DNA of 64,000 nt, from NCBI GenBank assembly GCA_032622095.1, contig CP136066.1, positions 64,202,609 through 64,266,608 of the forward strand. The letters run 5' to 3'. The position numbers and the translations under genes were made by a program. This stretch comes from Siphonodentalium dalli. Lineage: Eukaryota > Mollusca > Scaphopoda > Gadilida > Siphonodentaliidae. Shown here piece after piece: positions 11,974-23,740 of the stretch; the first letter of the stretch is position 1, and each line of letters starts with the position of its first letter. Below the pieces are notes generated by a model. The model did not search any database. It was not told where the DNA came from and saw only the letters and a program-made list of their open reading frames with translations.

Positions 11974-13383
11974 TTTCAACTGAACACATATAGCTACAAA
12001 GGCTATACAGAATGGTATTTTCTTATTTGTGCCGCGCAGGTTGTGAGAGTGATCACAACTGAGAATAGATATGGCATTACATACGCTCCATATTTGACAA
12101 CAAGTTTAGGATAGCATCCAAAACGGCCAACAAAATTGAAGTTTCTCACACTTTCCGCCACAGACGTGACTGAGTTCGTTATCTGGGGACAAGGGAATTG
12201 TTAATCATGCGTTCATTGGTAACCATAAACAAACCGAAGAACCCTACTATTGTTTCATTTAATTTAACCTAATGAGTAATTGATTGTCTTAAGGACTATA
12301 ATACTCATTTATTGGGGGAATACTTGATAGAAGTCAATGTGAAAAAATATGTAAACAATCATCACCAACATGTGTCTTTTGGGTCAGTTTAGATAAGTAA
12401 TATCAAAATATATAATTTTTCTGAAGAAATTGAAATTGAATACCAAATTTTCCGGCCTCCAATTTCAAGTTGCCTATCTCTGATGTAAACATCTGTTCAG
12501 GTGAAATATTTTATGTTAACGAAATTAGTTGTTATACAAAGGATGTTTTGCCAATAAAGAAATGACTTTTGCAGTATATACTATTGTGTTGCCAAACAGT
12601 TTTCAAGGCATGCTACTACTTCCTATTCTATAAGTTGAGTTCTCTCACTCTGCTCATCATATGAGTCGTCAAAATGTACACTATTTCGGTTATTGTAGAC
12701 ATTCTCACATACATCGTTACATGGTTGGTCTGCGGTGAAACAAGATCATTTGTTAGATTCATATGGATCTTTACAGCCAAGGATCAGAGGTCACAGTAGA
12801 TCGAGAGGAAGTATAATCCGACCTTGTTTGTAGGACTCAATCAAAGAGCGACCATGTCAGGACATTGCACACCAGGCTGGGGAGTTAGTATGCTGTGCCA
12901 ATCACTGGTATAGTTCACACGAAGATGTGTTAATGTGATTTCTTAAGGAGTCAGTGGCGGCTGGCGGTAGAAGATGTGTTCCAGTGTTCGGTTATACAAC
13001 ATAAGAACGTGTGTGTCGAATTGACTACATTACGGCTCACTATAATATAGCCCACATGCAAACTTGGTAGGATATATAGTGTCATCGTCAACATTAATAG
13101 ATTGCACAAATTGGTCAAAATTCGCATAATATTTTACTGCTTTTGACTATTAAGTTAAACGGCTTCATTTTATAGGTGTTTGTGAATGTCGTAGCACACC
13201 AACGCATGAATTAGAAGCATTGTTTCACACACATCTTGGACAATACTCTCCGATATGTCGTTCACGGAAATGACACATGACCTATTTGTTTTCAGTATGA
13301 AGAATTATCCCAGCTCCTATTCAACGAGAGCCATAACATTCTAGTATTTCGACATGTACGTCATGGGAATAAAAAACAATAAA

Positions 13384-13801
13384 TTAATTCCGCACGAAGC
13401 GTGCTGCATTGTCTGCCTGTAACAGCATACCTGTATCCGCATCCTCATGGTAACATACTAGCAAGATATCAGGAACTAACTCTAAGCGAACGTCGACATT
13501 CACGGACCGTATCACGTGACATTCGACCCGATGGCAAACATAATTCAGTGTTTTTGAAACAGCATGTAGATTATGCACTCGACCATTCACGAAACAATAG
13601 AGGCATGTCAAGGAGTCTTTGTTATCACCACCTGATAAATATTGGCATTGTCTGGAACTGTGTCATAGACACAGAATATGTGAAGCCTTGCCTGAATACC
13701 AGGAATGTATTCTCGGGTTGCAAGAAAAGGGTAGCATAATAACTTATTCTGAAAAAGAAGTGCAATTTATCCACCGCTCACTACCTCTATTGCCTACATA
13801 A
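13384..13801 (-). pseudogene. Possible degraded coding fragment of unknown family
   Basis: The minus-strand frame 13384-13611 contains YHEDADTGMLLQADNAARF, resembling the HEEADTRMLLHA-type motif found in some uncharacterised animal transposon-derived proteins. The plus-strand frames over the same stretch are also open (13401-13739 and 13619-13801, the latter with a C-x3-C-x6-C-x9-C pattern). No splice sites or longer homology were recognised. It could be a transposon remnant or chance. Confidence 0.25.
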
Positions 13802-14246
13802 AGCCTGCCTAATAAACGTTACGTTTATTACGTCAAGGTAGCTTTATTAGGTCAACGTAGCTTTATTAGGTTAGTACTACTTTTATGACGTAATTTGATA
13901 TGCAAATTGCGCTGGTAAATAGGGACGTCAACCGGCATTAATGACGTCATTGTGATTTCAGAACGTTCTTATCGTGTATAATTCACTAAAATAATTCGTA
14001 AAATGATATATGTTTTAGCTCTAAAACATCTATAAATCATCAGAACAAGGTCTGCTTATAATAAATGTAAAAATGCAAATGAACTATTTCGCTCTAAGCT
14101 GCACTCCGGTTTTCACACGTCATGAATACTAATTGGTTTGCTTGACCTAATAAATGTAATGGCGTCATTGAAGTAACGAATGTAAAACTGAGGAAAATGA
14201 CAGATTTACCTCACAAAAGGCAAGTTTTGTGCGATGGATAAATAAA

Positions 14247-14392
14247 ATATGTAGCTAATGTCATCGCTTAAACTGTTTATGTCCGCTCGGGGGATTTGGC
14301 ATCTATTGGACTCGGCAGAGCCTCGCCCAATAGATGCTCAAATCCCCCTCACGGACATAAACAATTTAAGCGACGACACTAGCTACATATTC
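14247..14392. repeat. Compact ~145-bp hairpin element
   Basis: The left arm reads ATGTAGCTAATGTCATCGC, continues 'ttaaactgtttatgtccg' and 'gggggatttg...catctattgg'. The reverse complement of the right arm repeats it with a handful of mismatches, from ATGTAGCTAGTGTCGTCGC. The loop is about 'actcggcagagcctcgc'. There is no coding content; it is a palindromic MITE-like insertion within the intron. Confidence 0.85.
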
Positions 14393-15656
14393 TATATGTA
14401 TCATACTATGCAACAACTTCAACAATCTACTAATATCAATGCTGACCCACTTACATCCTGCCAATAATTTGTATGTACTTTATGTGACAAGCCGACATGT
14501 ATTCAAGTCGATGAATTACGAAACAAAAATTCTCCTGTTGTAAAACGAGAACAATAACACCAAATGAAGACTTCTGCAACACGTTTTTCGTGCAAACTAT
14601 CAGGCAACTACTTGGCACATTAACTCGCCCATTCTGGAATGCCATGTCCTTACAACCCTATGCAACTTGGGCTCCATATATAGCCCTACGTTGTGTGGCA
14701 TATATAACCATAACTCGTATATAATGCATGAGATACATGTTTATGGTTATATGATAACACTAGGCATAGCGATATGAGTTGTCCCTAAAGTATGTCCCTT
14801 TACCCATTGCCCGTTTGAGTGTCATGTAAATAATGTTATCCCCTGGACACAGAGCGGAAATGGTCAACACCAAGATGCACATGCATAAGAACGAATCTAT
14901 AACGAATGATGAAGCAAGATTCAGGCGTAATCATGATCGGCCAGTCCACTCTCATTGTCGCTTTCATGCCCGTCGGGTTCGTAGCATAGATCAACGCCAA
15001 GCTACTATTATAATCTTCGGATTGTTAACAAATCCAAATGATTTCAGATGACCCAGAATATATACCCACAAGCTAGGCAGAACCATAACAGCTAAATAGA
15101 GTCAACATTTTTCCAAAAAATCCTATAAAGTACTGAACATTTTGACATCCAGTGTATCGGATCGCCCCGGGTGGCCCGGTCCACCACCAGCGCTAATATA
15201 TAATCAAGCCATGGGAGTTCTGGCTGTCTCCCACAATGTCTGGCTAAAATGACCCTACAACAGAAGTACCAGTATAGAAAGCATAGTTACCGTGCATGAG
15301 ATATATGGGTGCATGGGATTATATGGGATTGGTTTTCCATGACGGCCATCGGTTGTCGCTGCGTAAGGGGCCCGAAAGCCTACACATCAACAACGCATCG
15401 ATGACACTTCATCCCCATCCAAATGCAGTTATGGATCTACTGCGATTTGCAATTGGCTACAATGATTAATGCGAATTGTTGTTATTTAACCGCCGACGTG
15501 TCAGGATGTACTGGTGTATGAAATGTGAGGATATCTGCATGGAATAACCGAAGTATTACTAATTTTGACTTAAATGGCTACCCTGAGGACGAGCACAGTT
15601 TTTGGGCATTTTCGTCAATGAATTACTCATCACAATAAATGAGTTGAGACAAGATA

Positions 15657-15929
15657 TTAGAGTTCTTTAGTTTGTCGAGGAGCACCAGTGAATGCATTTC
15701 TTAATGAACAATTCATTATACCCATACGACGAACCCAGTTAAATTTGTGTCGGTAAGTTTGAAAATCTTCGATGTTGGTGGCCGTTTTGGATGCCATCTT
15801 AAAACAATTATCAAATCTGAAGTGTCCGAAGCTGTATATACCGTCATTTGTGTCTATTGTCACAAAATGCGCCACAAAATAAGAAAATAACTCACGGTAA
15901 ACGGTAGTCTCACTCATCAGCCTAGCCAT
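15657..15929 (-). other. 90-codon open frame, unrecognised
   Basis: The minus-strand frame ends just before the Helitron that starts at 15949. It has a mixed composition without low complexity, but no motif I can name and no clear splice or promoter signals. It could be a fragment of a transposon gene or a chance frame. Confidence 0.2.
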
Positions 15930-15948
15930 TATGTGACCAGTTGAAATA

Positions 15949-16678
15949 TCTATTATATATTTTGGAAGATCTGTTTGTTTGTTTGTTTGTTTGTTTGTGT
16001 GTATGTGTGTGTGTAATCGATGAACTCGAAAACGGCCGACCCGATTTTGATGAAACTTGGTATGTGGGGGTATTTTCGGGTCAGGAGTAACATAGGCCTA
16101 TTGATTTTCAGATCCGAGGTCAACTTTTCACGTGCCGAGGTCAAATCTGTTTTTACGCCGTTTTGCGCTAATATATTTCAGTTCGGTGCTCACAAATCGA
16201 TTCGATATAGCGCGAATAATAAATTGCCAGTCATATAATTTGCACGGTTAGAATCTGTGGCGCTTCATCTTTCCAATGATGTATCACACGTCTGTGTACG
16301 TTTAAAGTTTCTACCTTAATTATCGGGAAGAACGCAGGACCATGCTTCGCTCATCGAAAAACATTGCGTAAATATATTACGCCATCAACATATCGTGACG
16401 TGATCGCGTTAACTCTTAACCGGCCGATGTCGCGTTAACTCATCACCGGCCGAGGTATCCGCAAATGGCATTAGGCTATATATCTCGAAAACGGGTGGAG
16501 CTATCGACTTGAAATTTGGTATGTGAATGTATCTTGCCCCGGATACGAATTTTATCGGGTCGCCGAGCCCGTGCGACACCAGCTTCGCGCATGCGCAGAC
16601 CAGATCTCGGAAACGGGTGGAGCTATCGACTTGAAATTTGTTTTTTGAATAGCCCGGACGAAGTCGGGTCACCTTCTA

Positions 16679-16679
<1 letters not shown>
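15949..16679 (+). mobile_element. Non-autonomous Helitron, copy 1
   Basis: It starts at A|TC (TCTATTATATATTTTGGAAG, then a GTTT repeat) and ends in a GC-rich hairpin GCCCGGACGAAGTCGGGT followed by CTAG|T. These are the diagnostic 5'-TC, subterminal hairpin and 3'-CTRR ends inserted between A and T. There is no Rep/helicase frame. The inside shares, in the same order, the blocks of the copies at 40434 and 61467, including CAACTTTTCACGTGC and 'aatagcccgg'. The frames at 16409-16672 and 16516-16743 are translations of this repeat. Confidence 0.88.

Positions 16680-16712
<33 letters not shown>
16680..16712. repeat. (TA)n microsatellite
   Basis: An uninterrupted TA run lies directly at the 3' end of the Helitron and at the start of the following dispersed repeat. 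Confidence 0.95.
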
Positions 16713-16715
<3 letters not shown>

Positions 16716-17822
16716 TTTGCACAAACATTTAAATAAAAATTGAAAAAATATGAAATACTTGACAAAAAAGTGATCATGAGAGGTTTTATGAATTTACAAA
16801 TTCTGGACCAGTATCCTCGTGTGATTTTGCCATACCCCTATCAAAATTTAATCACAATGTTGTAATTTTTTGAGAAATTATTAAAAATTACCATTTTTCA
16901 CTATTTTACCCCAAATTTTCATCTTAGAACACGTTCGGACAATGTTGTTTATAATTCCCCTTCATCAGTCTCTACGTTATTTCATTGTATGCCCCTAAAG
17001 CCTTCGTTGCATGCGGCATTCTAAGTGTAAACTATACAATGCATTTTCTAAGAAAATTATATTTTAGGGGGTGGGGTTAAGTTTATGCCCACAGCGCATT
17101 TTTAGAGAAATATAATTGGCATTCCATCATCCAAATTGTTTTGCTAGGTCCTTGATGCAATATTTTAGATATGTTGCCCGTCAATAGCCCATGTGTGTCA
17201 CAAGTTATAGCCAATTATATGTGGCACTATTTTTCAAAATCCAAGCAATTTTTCGCAATTTCAAAATATTTATCGCATTTTTTTCGAACTAGCTTATACA
17301 TTGGTCCAGTGTTGTGTCACATGTTGTTTTGTGGTGATCTATACTTAATATAACCGATATCTTGTTCACTTTGTACCCGCGGTCATTTTTCTATACGCTG
17401 ACACTTGTACTAGAAGAAATTTTTATTTTATTTTAGGGATAGGAGTTGTCTTCCCTGAAAAATATACTTTGGGACACATTCTTAAGCGGGCAACAAGCAA
17501 AATCGGATGCGTCATATAATGACCTTTAATTTGATATATAAAAATCTTTGTTGGAGGGGGTGGGGTGCAGCCAACTTATAAACTAGAGGCTTTATGAGAA
17601 TTGGCCCACGGACTATATAATATAACATCTATTTGATACATTTGCTTGAAAACTGAACACAAATTACTCGACGACAATTTGTATTTTCGCATTCCTGCCA
17701 ATCTGCCATCCGTAGCATTACTTCGTACTCAAGACTTTCAAATAATGGAAATCTGGTTACCCTATTCTACGACTCTATAGAAACCAACAACAACATTTGA
17801 GTACAGTATCCCTTTAATTACC
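16712..17822 (+). repeat. Dispersed ~1.1-kb repeat, plus orientation
   Basis: 16712-17580 is the inverted counterpart of 11095-11960. 17615-17822 matches 4680-4885 in direct orientation and ends GTACAGTATCCCTTTAA. Contains 'agggggtggggttaag' and 'ggagggggtggggtgcag' blocks. It is non-coding. Confidence 0.7.
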
Positions 17823-18124
17823 ATTTCATGACGGGGCCGCGCTGGTGCAGCATTAAATATATTGTATCAATGCATTGGCACAGGGTTTTCGCAAAAAACG
17901 TCAGGAAGCTCCAGCCAAGGAAGGGTTAAACGGACATAAAGGACATATTCCATTTTATATACCATTTGAAAGAGGAAGCTCCAAAACATTGTATTATCCT
18001 CTTATCGGGTCAAATAAACTGTGAACATCTTGTATTTGTCAACGTACCGATGTGTGTGGTCTGTGCTTAATTTCGATATTGTCTGTACTGCCAGTTTAGT
18101 ATTCTCAATGGAATGGGAATAACT

Positions 18125-18361
18125 CTATCTCTTAGTTGTGATTAATGATGCATTGTGGGATAAATAACGGGGGAAGTCTTGGGTGAATCTGATAATCTCT
18201 ATAACTTGGTGGACAATCCTAGGCCACAGCTGTTTCGTATTCTGGTGGAATTTATAGTTTGGTTCCTCTTCCAAATGGTATATAATACGGAATATGTTGT
18301 GTATAATATCATCTGGGCATTCAAACATTAAGTGGGCCCTTAATGCCAGTTGGTCCGCCAA
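18125..18361 (-). pseudogene. Possible LINE ORF2 C-terminal fragment
   Basis: The frame contains LRAHLMFECPDDII... and TKQLWPRIV...EIIRF. It resembles the C-terminal tail after the reverse transcriptase of animal LINEs, where a '..HLLFDCP' segment is usual; compare HFLLECSAYR in the LINE at 46734. It is short and isolated, so weakly supported. Confidence 0.3.
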
Positions 18362-19426
18362 ACTTACATGAACGTGGCGACATGGACGTTTCTAATTTTA
18401 TAGGTAAAAATTTCATGAGTTGGAGATTTCCTGCCTTGTACAACTAATTGTTTGCAGCACTTATAGGTGGACATTGTCCTCATTATTGAACCAACCAGTA
18501 ATTAGTGGAGAATATGTTTAGACTAACTGCAGCTTCATTTTTCTACTTTTGGTCAGCATTTTGGTCTGAAATGGCATTCAGTTGGAAATTTATTTCCCGA
18601 CCTTAGTTAGGGGGCTGTCAGGCTGGAAAATTCCAACAGTTCGAGGTACCAGTTGGAAAAGTTCCAATCCAGGGGGGGGGGGGTACCCCGTGTCACCACT
18701 CCAAATATGGTTTGAAATATATCCAGGGGTCTGGGAAAAAATAGGAAACAGACAGACAACCCTACTCTTTTATATATGTACTAGCTGATAGTACACGATT
18801 TATCGGATTGTAGTATGTCTGACAAATAGAAAAATAACTATCTGGAGGGCATATCAACTGGGAAAGTTCACCAAAAAAAAACATTTGGATACGTACATGT
18901 AACATGAGTTTCGTATTCAGTGAATGCCCAGTCTGTGTTTGGTTACTGGAAAATAGCCCGATTTATCTCCCCTGAATTCTGTCATCTGCATTTTTTTTAA
19001 TTGCTACAACTTGTTTGTTTCTATTTCAAATATTTCTCAGCTCTAACATAACTCTATAAAGTGGAAGAAGCTTATTCACTGACAATAGCTCGGATTCGCT
19101 CCGTAATGGTACATGTATGTTTTTGTGTTGAAAATGGTAAATTTGAGTGAAAAATGGGTAAAATTAAGCGTTTTGTGTGTTCAAACAAGGGGCTTATCTC
19201 ATTGATAAATTGTACGAAGAATCCAAAGTACAGACGTTTGATTACACTTACAATTTATGTTTAAAATAAGACATGCTTGATGGGACCTATGTCAAAGATA
19301 ATGGCTCAGCATAGATGCGAAGTACAGTACCCCCTCCCAGTTTGGCCAACATTGCTGGAAATTGTGTATTGCTACATTAGACACTAAAGTTATCCCTTTC
19401 TATACTAAATACTCATTGACGAGTCG

Positions 19427-19735
19427 TTATCCCATATAGAGCTCAACGCAGAGCGAGTGGTGCGCTGATGACTATCGTCTGCTTGGGTCCGTGTGAGGCG
19501 CCATACGGGAGTGTTATATAAAGGAACCATTTCTATACTAAATACTCATTGACGAGTAGTTATCTTGCGAAATGTTCATATTATACGTTCTATGGTCGTT
19601 TGTTGAACTTATTATCTGAACATTTCCCATCAATGAATAGGAATCCTGCTGGTATCGTATTATAGTTTCGTCTATCTGTCGTTTGTTTTATTACGTGAAT
19701 ATCCCTCCAAATGAATAATAGGCCATTCCAGTTGA
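19427..19735 (+). repeat. ~310-bp direct repeat, left copy
   Basis: It shares TGACTATCGTCTGCTTGGG, TATAAAGGAACCATTTCTA, 'gaacatttccca' and 'tccctccaaatgaataata' with 21606-21918, in the same order and orientation. An additional partial copy of 'tttctatactaaatactcattgacgag' lies just upstream at 19397. The two copies, about 2.2 kb apart, could be solo-LTR-like or flanking duplications of an element between them. Confidence 0.75.
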
Positions 19736-19818
19736 TATGTATGGAACAGTTATATTATTGGTGGAAAAAGATTAAAGTTAACCAATCCGATTCGATGGTC
19801 CCCATATTATTAGATTCC

Positions 19819-19845
19819 AACAACAACAACAACAACAACAACATT
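19819..19845. repeat. (AAC)n microsatellite
   Basis: About eight or nine AAC triplets lie within the intron. Confidence 0.9.
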
Positions 19846-20231
19846 TTTAAAATGCCCCTTCAGTTATCAGAATCGATTAATAAAGAGTTAGAATGGAATA
19901 TCACACATTCATGACACAGTAATTCGTCCCGAATAAAGTGGTAAATGTTTAAAGTTGTACACAGTTAAAACGTTGTGTTCTCTGAAATGGTACTGTCGGT
20001 GTGGTTTGAAATTTTCGACAATCTTAGTTTATTGCTACACTCTTACAACTGAGATAGCGCTTGGATAGTAAATTGTCGGTTTTATTCTCTGATAATATTT
20101 CTTTAATCATGGGAAGCATTGCATTTGTAGAATGGGTTATACATGGACTGTTAAAGAGGGTCTATTTCTTCCTGGCCAAAATTAAAACAGCAAACATATA
20201 AAACCCGTTTTCAAGACTACAAATAACTTTT

Positions 20232-20915
20232 TATACGCCCTTTTTGAAAAAAGGTCGTATTATGTAATCAGTCTGTCCGCCGTCTGTCCGTCCGTCCATC
20301 TGTCTGTCCGTCCGTCCGTTAACATTTTTGATCTGAACCAAAGTTGGTATGTGTATTTCCCAGCTAAAGATACAGGCCAAGTTCGAATATGGGTTCCGTC
20401 CAATTATTTTTACATGAGTTACGGCCCTTTTTCGACTTAGGATTTGACCGTCTGTTAATATTTTTGGTTTCCGACCGATAACTCCAGTTTGGATTATTTG
20501 ATCTGAACCAAAGTTGGTGTGTGTATTTCCCAGCTAACGATACAGGCCAAGTTCAAGTATGGGTTCCGTCCAGTTATTTTAGTGTGAGTTACAGCCCCCT
20601 TTCGACTTTAATAATTTCATAACATTTCGGTTTCCGACCGATAACTCCAGTTTTGATTATTTGATCTGAACCAAAGCTGGTATGTGTATTTCCCGGCTAA
20701 AACTACAGGCCAAGTTCGAATATAGGTTCTGTCTAATTATTTTCACATGAGTTACAGCCATTTTTCGACTTAGAATTTGACTGCATTTTGGCATTGAAAT
20801 TCGGGGTATATCAGATATTCTTCAAATGTAAGCCCAAAGTATTATTTTATTTTGCGGTAGTACAATTCGAAATAGCTAAAGGGCGTATTTTGCCACGCCC
20901 TAGCGATGATCTTGT
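20232..20915 (+). repeat. Dispersed repeat with three ~190-bp tandem units
   Basis: It starts TATACGCCCTTTTTGAAAAA, then 'ggtcgtattatg' and a (GTCC)n run. Three units containing ATCTGAACCAAAG, GTGTATTTCCC and 'ataactccagtttggattattt' follow, and it ends with 'agggcgtattttgccacgccc'. It is the opposite-orientation relative of 3940-4400 and has no coding capacity. Confidence 0.75.
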
Positions 20916-21119
20916 TTCCACATGTAGTAGACAAAATTGAAGATTGGGTATATTATTTGTCTAAAAAGCCATAATAAATCCTGCAAATTACCTTAATCTA
21001 TATGGCATTTTTCCTCGACGGATAGTGCAAACAAGATAGAGTCCCCCTTGCTACGCTCCGAATGCGCCTAAAAATAGCTAATAACACTGTCCCGTATAAT
21101 ACATAGCGAAAGTATCAAG

Positions 21120-21400
21120 ATGTCTATGAATCCACAGTCACACAAGCACCATCAGCAAGTGACCAACAACCTAGAATCTGTCAGTATGCAAAAAACATCA
21201 GCCAAGAATGCCAAAGCATTGAAGATAGTTAGCAAAGTTCACAAATCTCTGATATCATCCCAATTTCTAGAAGATCAACCCCGGCTACAAGCTGCTAATT
21301 CAACACGCTGGAATTGCCAGCTATAAATCATGATTAGCTCAGTTCTACGAACACCTATCCTGGACTCAGTACATTGGCTGCTCTGTACCAAGTGTGCTTC
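21120..21400 (+). pseudogene. hAT-type transposase fragment (degenerate)
   Basis: The frame contains LKIVSKVHKSL...LEDQPRLQAANSTRWNCQL, matching the conserved 'L..ATRWNSxxxM' block of hAT (and ZBED-like) transposases. A TAA interrupts the frame directly after the block (21324-21326), and similar codons (MISSVLRT) continue beyond it. Neither the BED finger nor the dimerisation domain is visible. This is a short dead remnant. Confidence 0.5.
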
Positions 21401-21499
21401 ATTATTGTGCTTCTTCGTGTATTTTATCTTGCTTGTATTAAATTTATGTTTTGTTATAAAAAAAGTTCATATAAATAAAAAATGTTACTACTTCAATTC

Positions 21500-21580
21500 T
21501 TTACTGAAATGTAATTGTAATTATAATTATAATTGAATTACATTTCAAAGTAATTGTAATTGTAATTAATTACATTGTGA
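21500..21580. repeat. TAATTG-rich low-complexity palindrome
   Basis: TGAAATGTAATTG/TAATTATAATTA repeats fold on themselves (GAATTACATTTCA is the inverse). Simple-sequence DNA between the hAT fragment and the second direct repeat. Confidence 0.8.
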
Positions 21581-21605
21581 ACTAAACTATAATCTTTGAC
21601 AAGTA

Positions 21606-21918
21606 GTTATCCCGTATGGAGCCCCATGCAGAGCGAAGGATGCACTGACGACTATCGTCTGCTTGGGTCCGTGTGAGGTTCCATACGGGAGTGTTATATA
21701 AAGGAACCATTTCTATACTAAATACTTATTGACGCGTAGTTCCCTTGCAAAATGTTCAGATAATACGTTCTATAATGGTCGTTTATTGAACTTCTAATCT
21801 GAACATTTCCCACCAACGAATATGAACCATTCTGCTCTTATATTATCTGTTTTTCTGTCTGTCGTCTGCTTTTATTACCTGAATACCCCTCCAAATGAAT
21901 AATATAGCGTTCCAATGT
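21606..21918 (+). repeat. ~310-bp direct repeat, right copy
   Basis: This is the partner of 19427-19735. It begins GTTATCCCGTATGGAGC and ends 'aatgaataatatagcgttcc'. Each copy carries an internal short inverted repeat around 'ccatacggg'. It ends about 85 bp before the catalytic exon. Confidence 0.75.
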
Positions 21919-22003
21919 ATGATTTTAAAACTGAATGGGGTAATCCAGTTTTAAATCAATGACATAATCCCTCTATCATTTATACATTCTTGGCTTATTT
22001 CAG

Positions 22004-22932
22004 ATCCGACTGGTTGTTTCTTGCCGAATTGTAAAGCCCCAGGCACGGCCATTCCCGGAGGAATCCCGCTTGCTGAAACTCCCATCATGGTCATGTTGAC
22101 ATTCGACGATGGCGTCAACACGTGGGGCAACTTGGATATATTCAAAGATCTCGACAATCAAGAATATAAAAATCCTAACGGTTGCCGTGCAAAATTCACC
22201 TACTACATATCGGGAGATAATACAGAGTACCTTACAGCGGTAAAATATGTCCATGGTGAGAACCATCAGATCGCATCGCATAGTGTATCGCACAAACAAC
22301 CAACTTACTGGTGGTCTGGTGCAACATACGATGAATACGTCGACGAAATTATCGGGATGAAAACCCGACTGAGCGCAAACGCCGGAATACCCGCGGAGGA
22401 AATCAACGCCATGAGAGTACCTTACCTCGAAGTGGGCGGGAACAACATGTTTGACATGCTTGTGAATAATAATTTCCGGTATGATTCTTCAATGGTTGCT
22501 CGTACTTTGTCCTGGCCGTTTACGATTGACCAGCCAGTGGTTGAAGAGTGGTGTAATTTGAACGTGAACTGTCCCACACAGCTCTATCCCGGATTCTGGG
22601 AGGTCCCGTTGAACCGGTTCGTTACACCGGGTGGCGAGTTCTGCTCAATGGCCGACTCATGTAACGTAAACCCACCAACAGCACAAGGCGTTAAAGAGTA
22701 TTTGAACTTTAACTTTCAGAAGCATATCGACAACAACAAGGTCCCATTAGGAATTTATATCCATACAACGTGGTTTAACAGGAACGCGGGCAGCCTGCAA
22801 GGGTTGAAAGATTTCCTACTCGAGATGTCGGCAAGACCTGACGTGTGGCTACTTTCGACCAATCAGATGCTTGATTGGGTACAGAACCCGAAACCGATAT
22901 CACAGGAGTTGCCCAGTTCTTGGGGTTGTTAG
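22004..22932 (+). CDS. Chitin deacetylase gene, last exon: complete polysaccharide deacetylase (NodB) domain
   Basis: The acceptor TTATTTCAG ends at 22003. The split codon G+AT gives Asp and the frame runs to a stop at 22930-22932. One exon encodes the whole CE4 domain, about 308 residues. Motif 1 is TFDDG (catalytic Asp and metal Asp, near 22105-22110). Motif 2 is the metal-binding pair in SHSVSH (about 22279-22293), then RVPYLEVGG (motif 3), FWEVPLNRF (motif 4) and GIYIHTTW (motif 5). Several Cys residues fit the disulfides of animal chitin deacetylases, and the end ...SSWGC is family-typical. It removes acetyl groups from chitin to give chitosan, and with the preceding CBM14 exons it should act on chitin outside the cell. 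The residues needed for activity all appear present. Open frames on the opposite strand (21951-22299) are shadows. Confidence 0.93.
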
Positions 22933-23003
22933 GAGACAACAATAGGATATACCGACGAGAATTTACGTTTTAATTTGCTCGATAATAACGGCACGCCCAG
23001 CAT

Positions 23004-23009
23004 ATTAAA
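23004..23009 (+). promoter_or_regulatory. Candidate poly(A) signal (ATTAAA variant)
   Basis: This is the first hexamer of poly(A) type after the deacetylase stop codon, 72 bp downstream. No canonical AATAAA appears nearby; the next one (23936) lies inside a mobile element. Weak, positional evidence only. Confidence 0.3.
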
Positions 23010-23149
23010 CATATCAGCAAACTATATTAATGAGCTATCCCAACAGCCCCTAGTGGATGGAAGTCACTTGAACACTTAAGTCATTACGCCCTCCGGGTGT
23101 ATACTAATGTAGAAATTCTTGATACATATGGGCGCTGGGGGTTTTATTT

Positions 23150-23265
23150 ATAGATATGGTTTTTTGGGACGCATTAAAAGTTGTAGTGCGACCCCGAGGC
23201 GGTTGTTTTGGGACGCATTAAAAGTTGTAGTGCCACCCCGAAGTCCGGTAAAAGGTGTAGTTGTG
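23150..23265. repeat. Short tandem repeat (~44-bp period)
   Basis: The sequence 'ttttgggacgcattaaaagttgtagtgc.accccga' occurs twice in a row, and a third degenerate 'ggtaaaaggtgtagt' follows. Confidence 0.8.
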
Positions 23266-23740
23266 TCAATAATGTTGATTTTTGGTTTGTGATAAGATAT
23301 GCCAAAATATAATATGTAAGTCTTATATGACTCTTTATTATTCCGATCATAGTAATTTACTATCGCCAAGAGATTAGTTAAACATTTGCCGATCGTTATA
23401 GCCCTCTCGTTCTGGCATCGATGTGTGCGTGTCGCTGTATCAATGCAACAAGTATTATACGCGACGTATCGTGTGTCAGTATTTCAAATTTTTATTTCTG
23501 ATTTTTAAATTTTTTCACAAACCCGTCTTTTATCAGCAAGCACACTGCATACACACATACATAAATTTAGATATTATGAAGTACATAGTTGTTATCTATG
23601 TCCACATATTTTACAATGAGTCCATTTTAGTTGGAATATATTTTATTTATGCTTAATAATACGATCTTGAGTGCGTTGCCATCTCTGACTATGGTTTTCT
23701 TGTATTGATATGGTGACATGATTCATAGTGAGTTATTGAA

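Larger units (their letters stand above)
10663..22003 (+). other. Large intron before the catalytic exon
   Basis: This is 11.3 kb between a GTAAGT donor and a TTATTTCAG acceptor, phase 1 to phase 1. No further exon of this gene was recognised, although a small one cannot be excluded. The contents are mobile and repeat DNA, listed individually. Stretches 11970-13390, 14400-15650, 17830-18120 and 18370-19380 hold nothing recognised beyond AT-rich sequence and short G or T runs. Confidence 0.6.
22933..23740. other. 3' flank of the deacetylase gene
   Basis: Presumed 3' untranslated and intergenic DNA. It holds two tandem copies of a ~55-bp unit with GGGACGCATTAAAAGTTGTAG at 23167 and 23211 (listed next); otherwise AT-rich with nothing recognised. 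Confidence 0.5.

Noticed and set aside
16409-16743. Frames such as 16409-16672, 40537-40863 and 61930-62205 with nearly the same protein
   Set aside because: They are translations of non-autonomous Helitrons and have no family resemblance.
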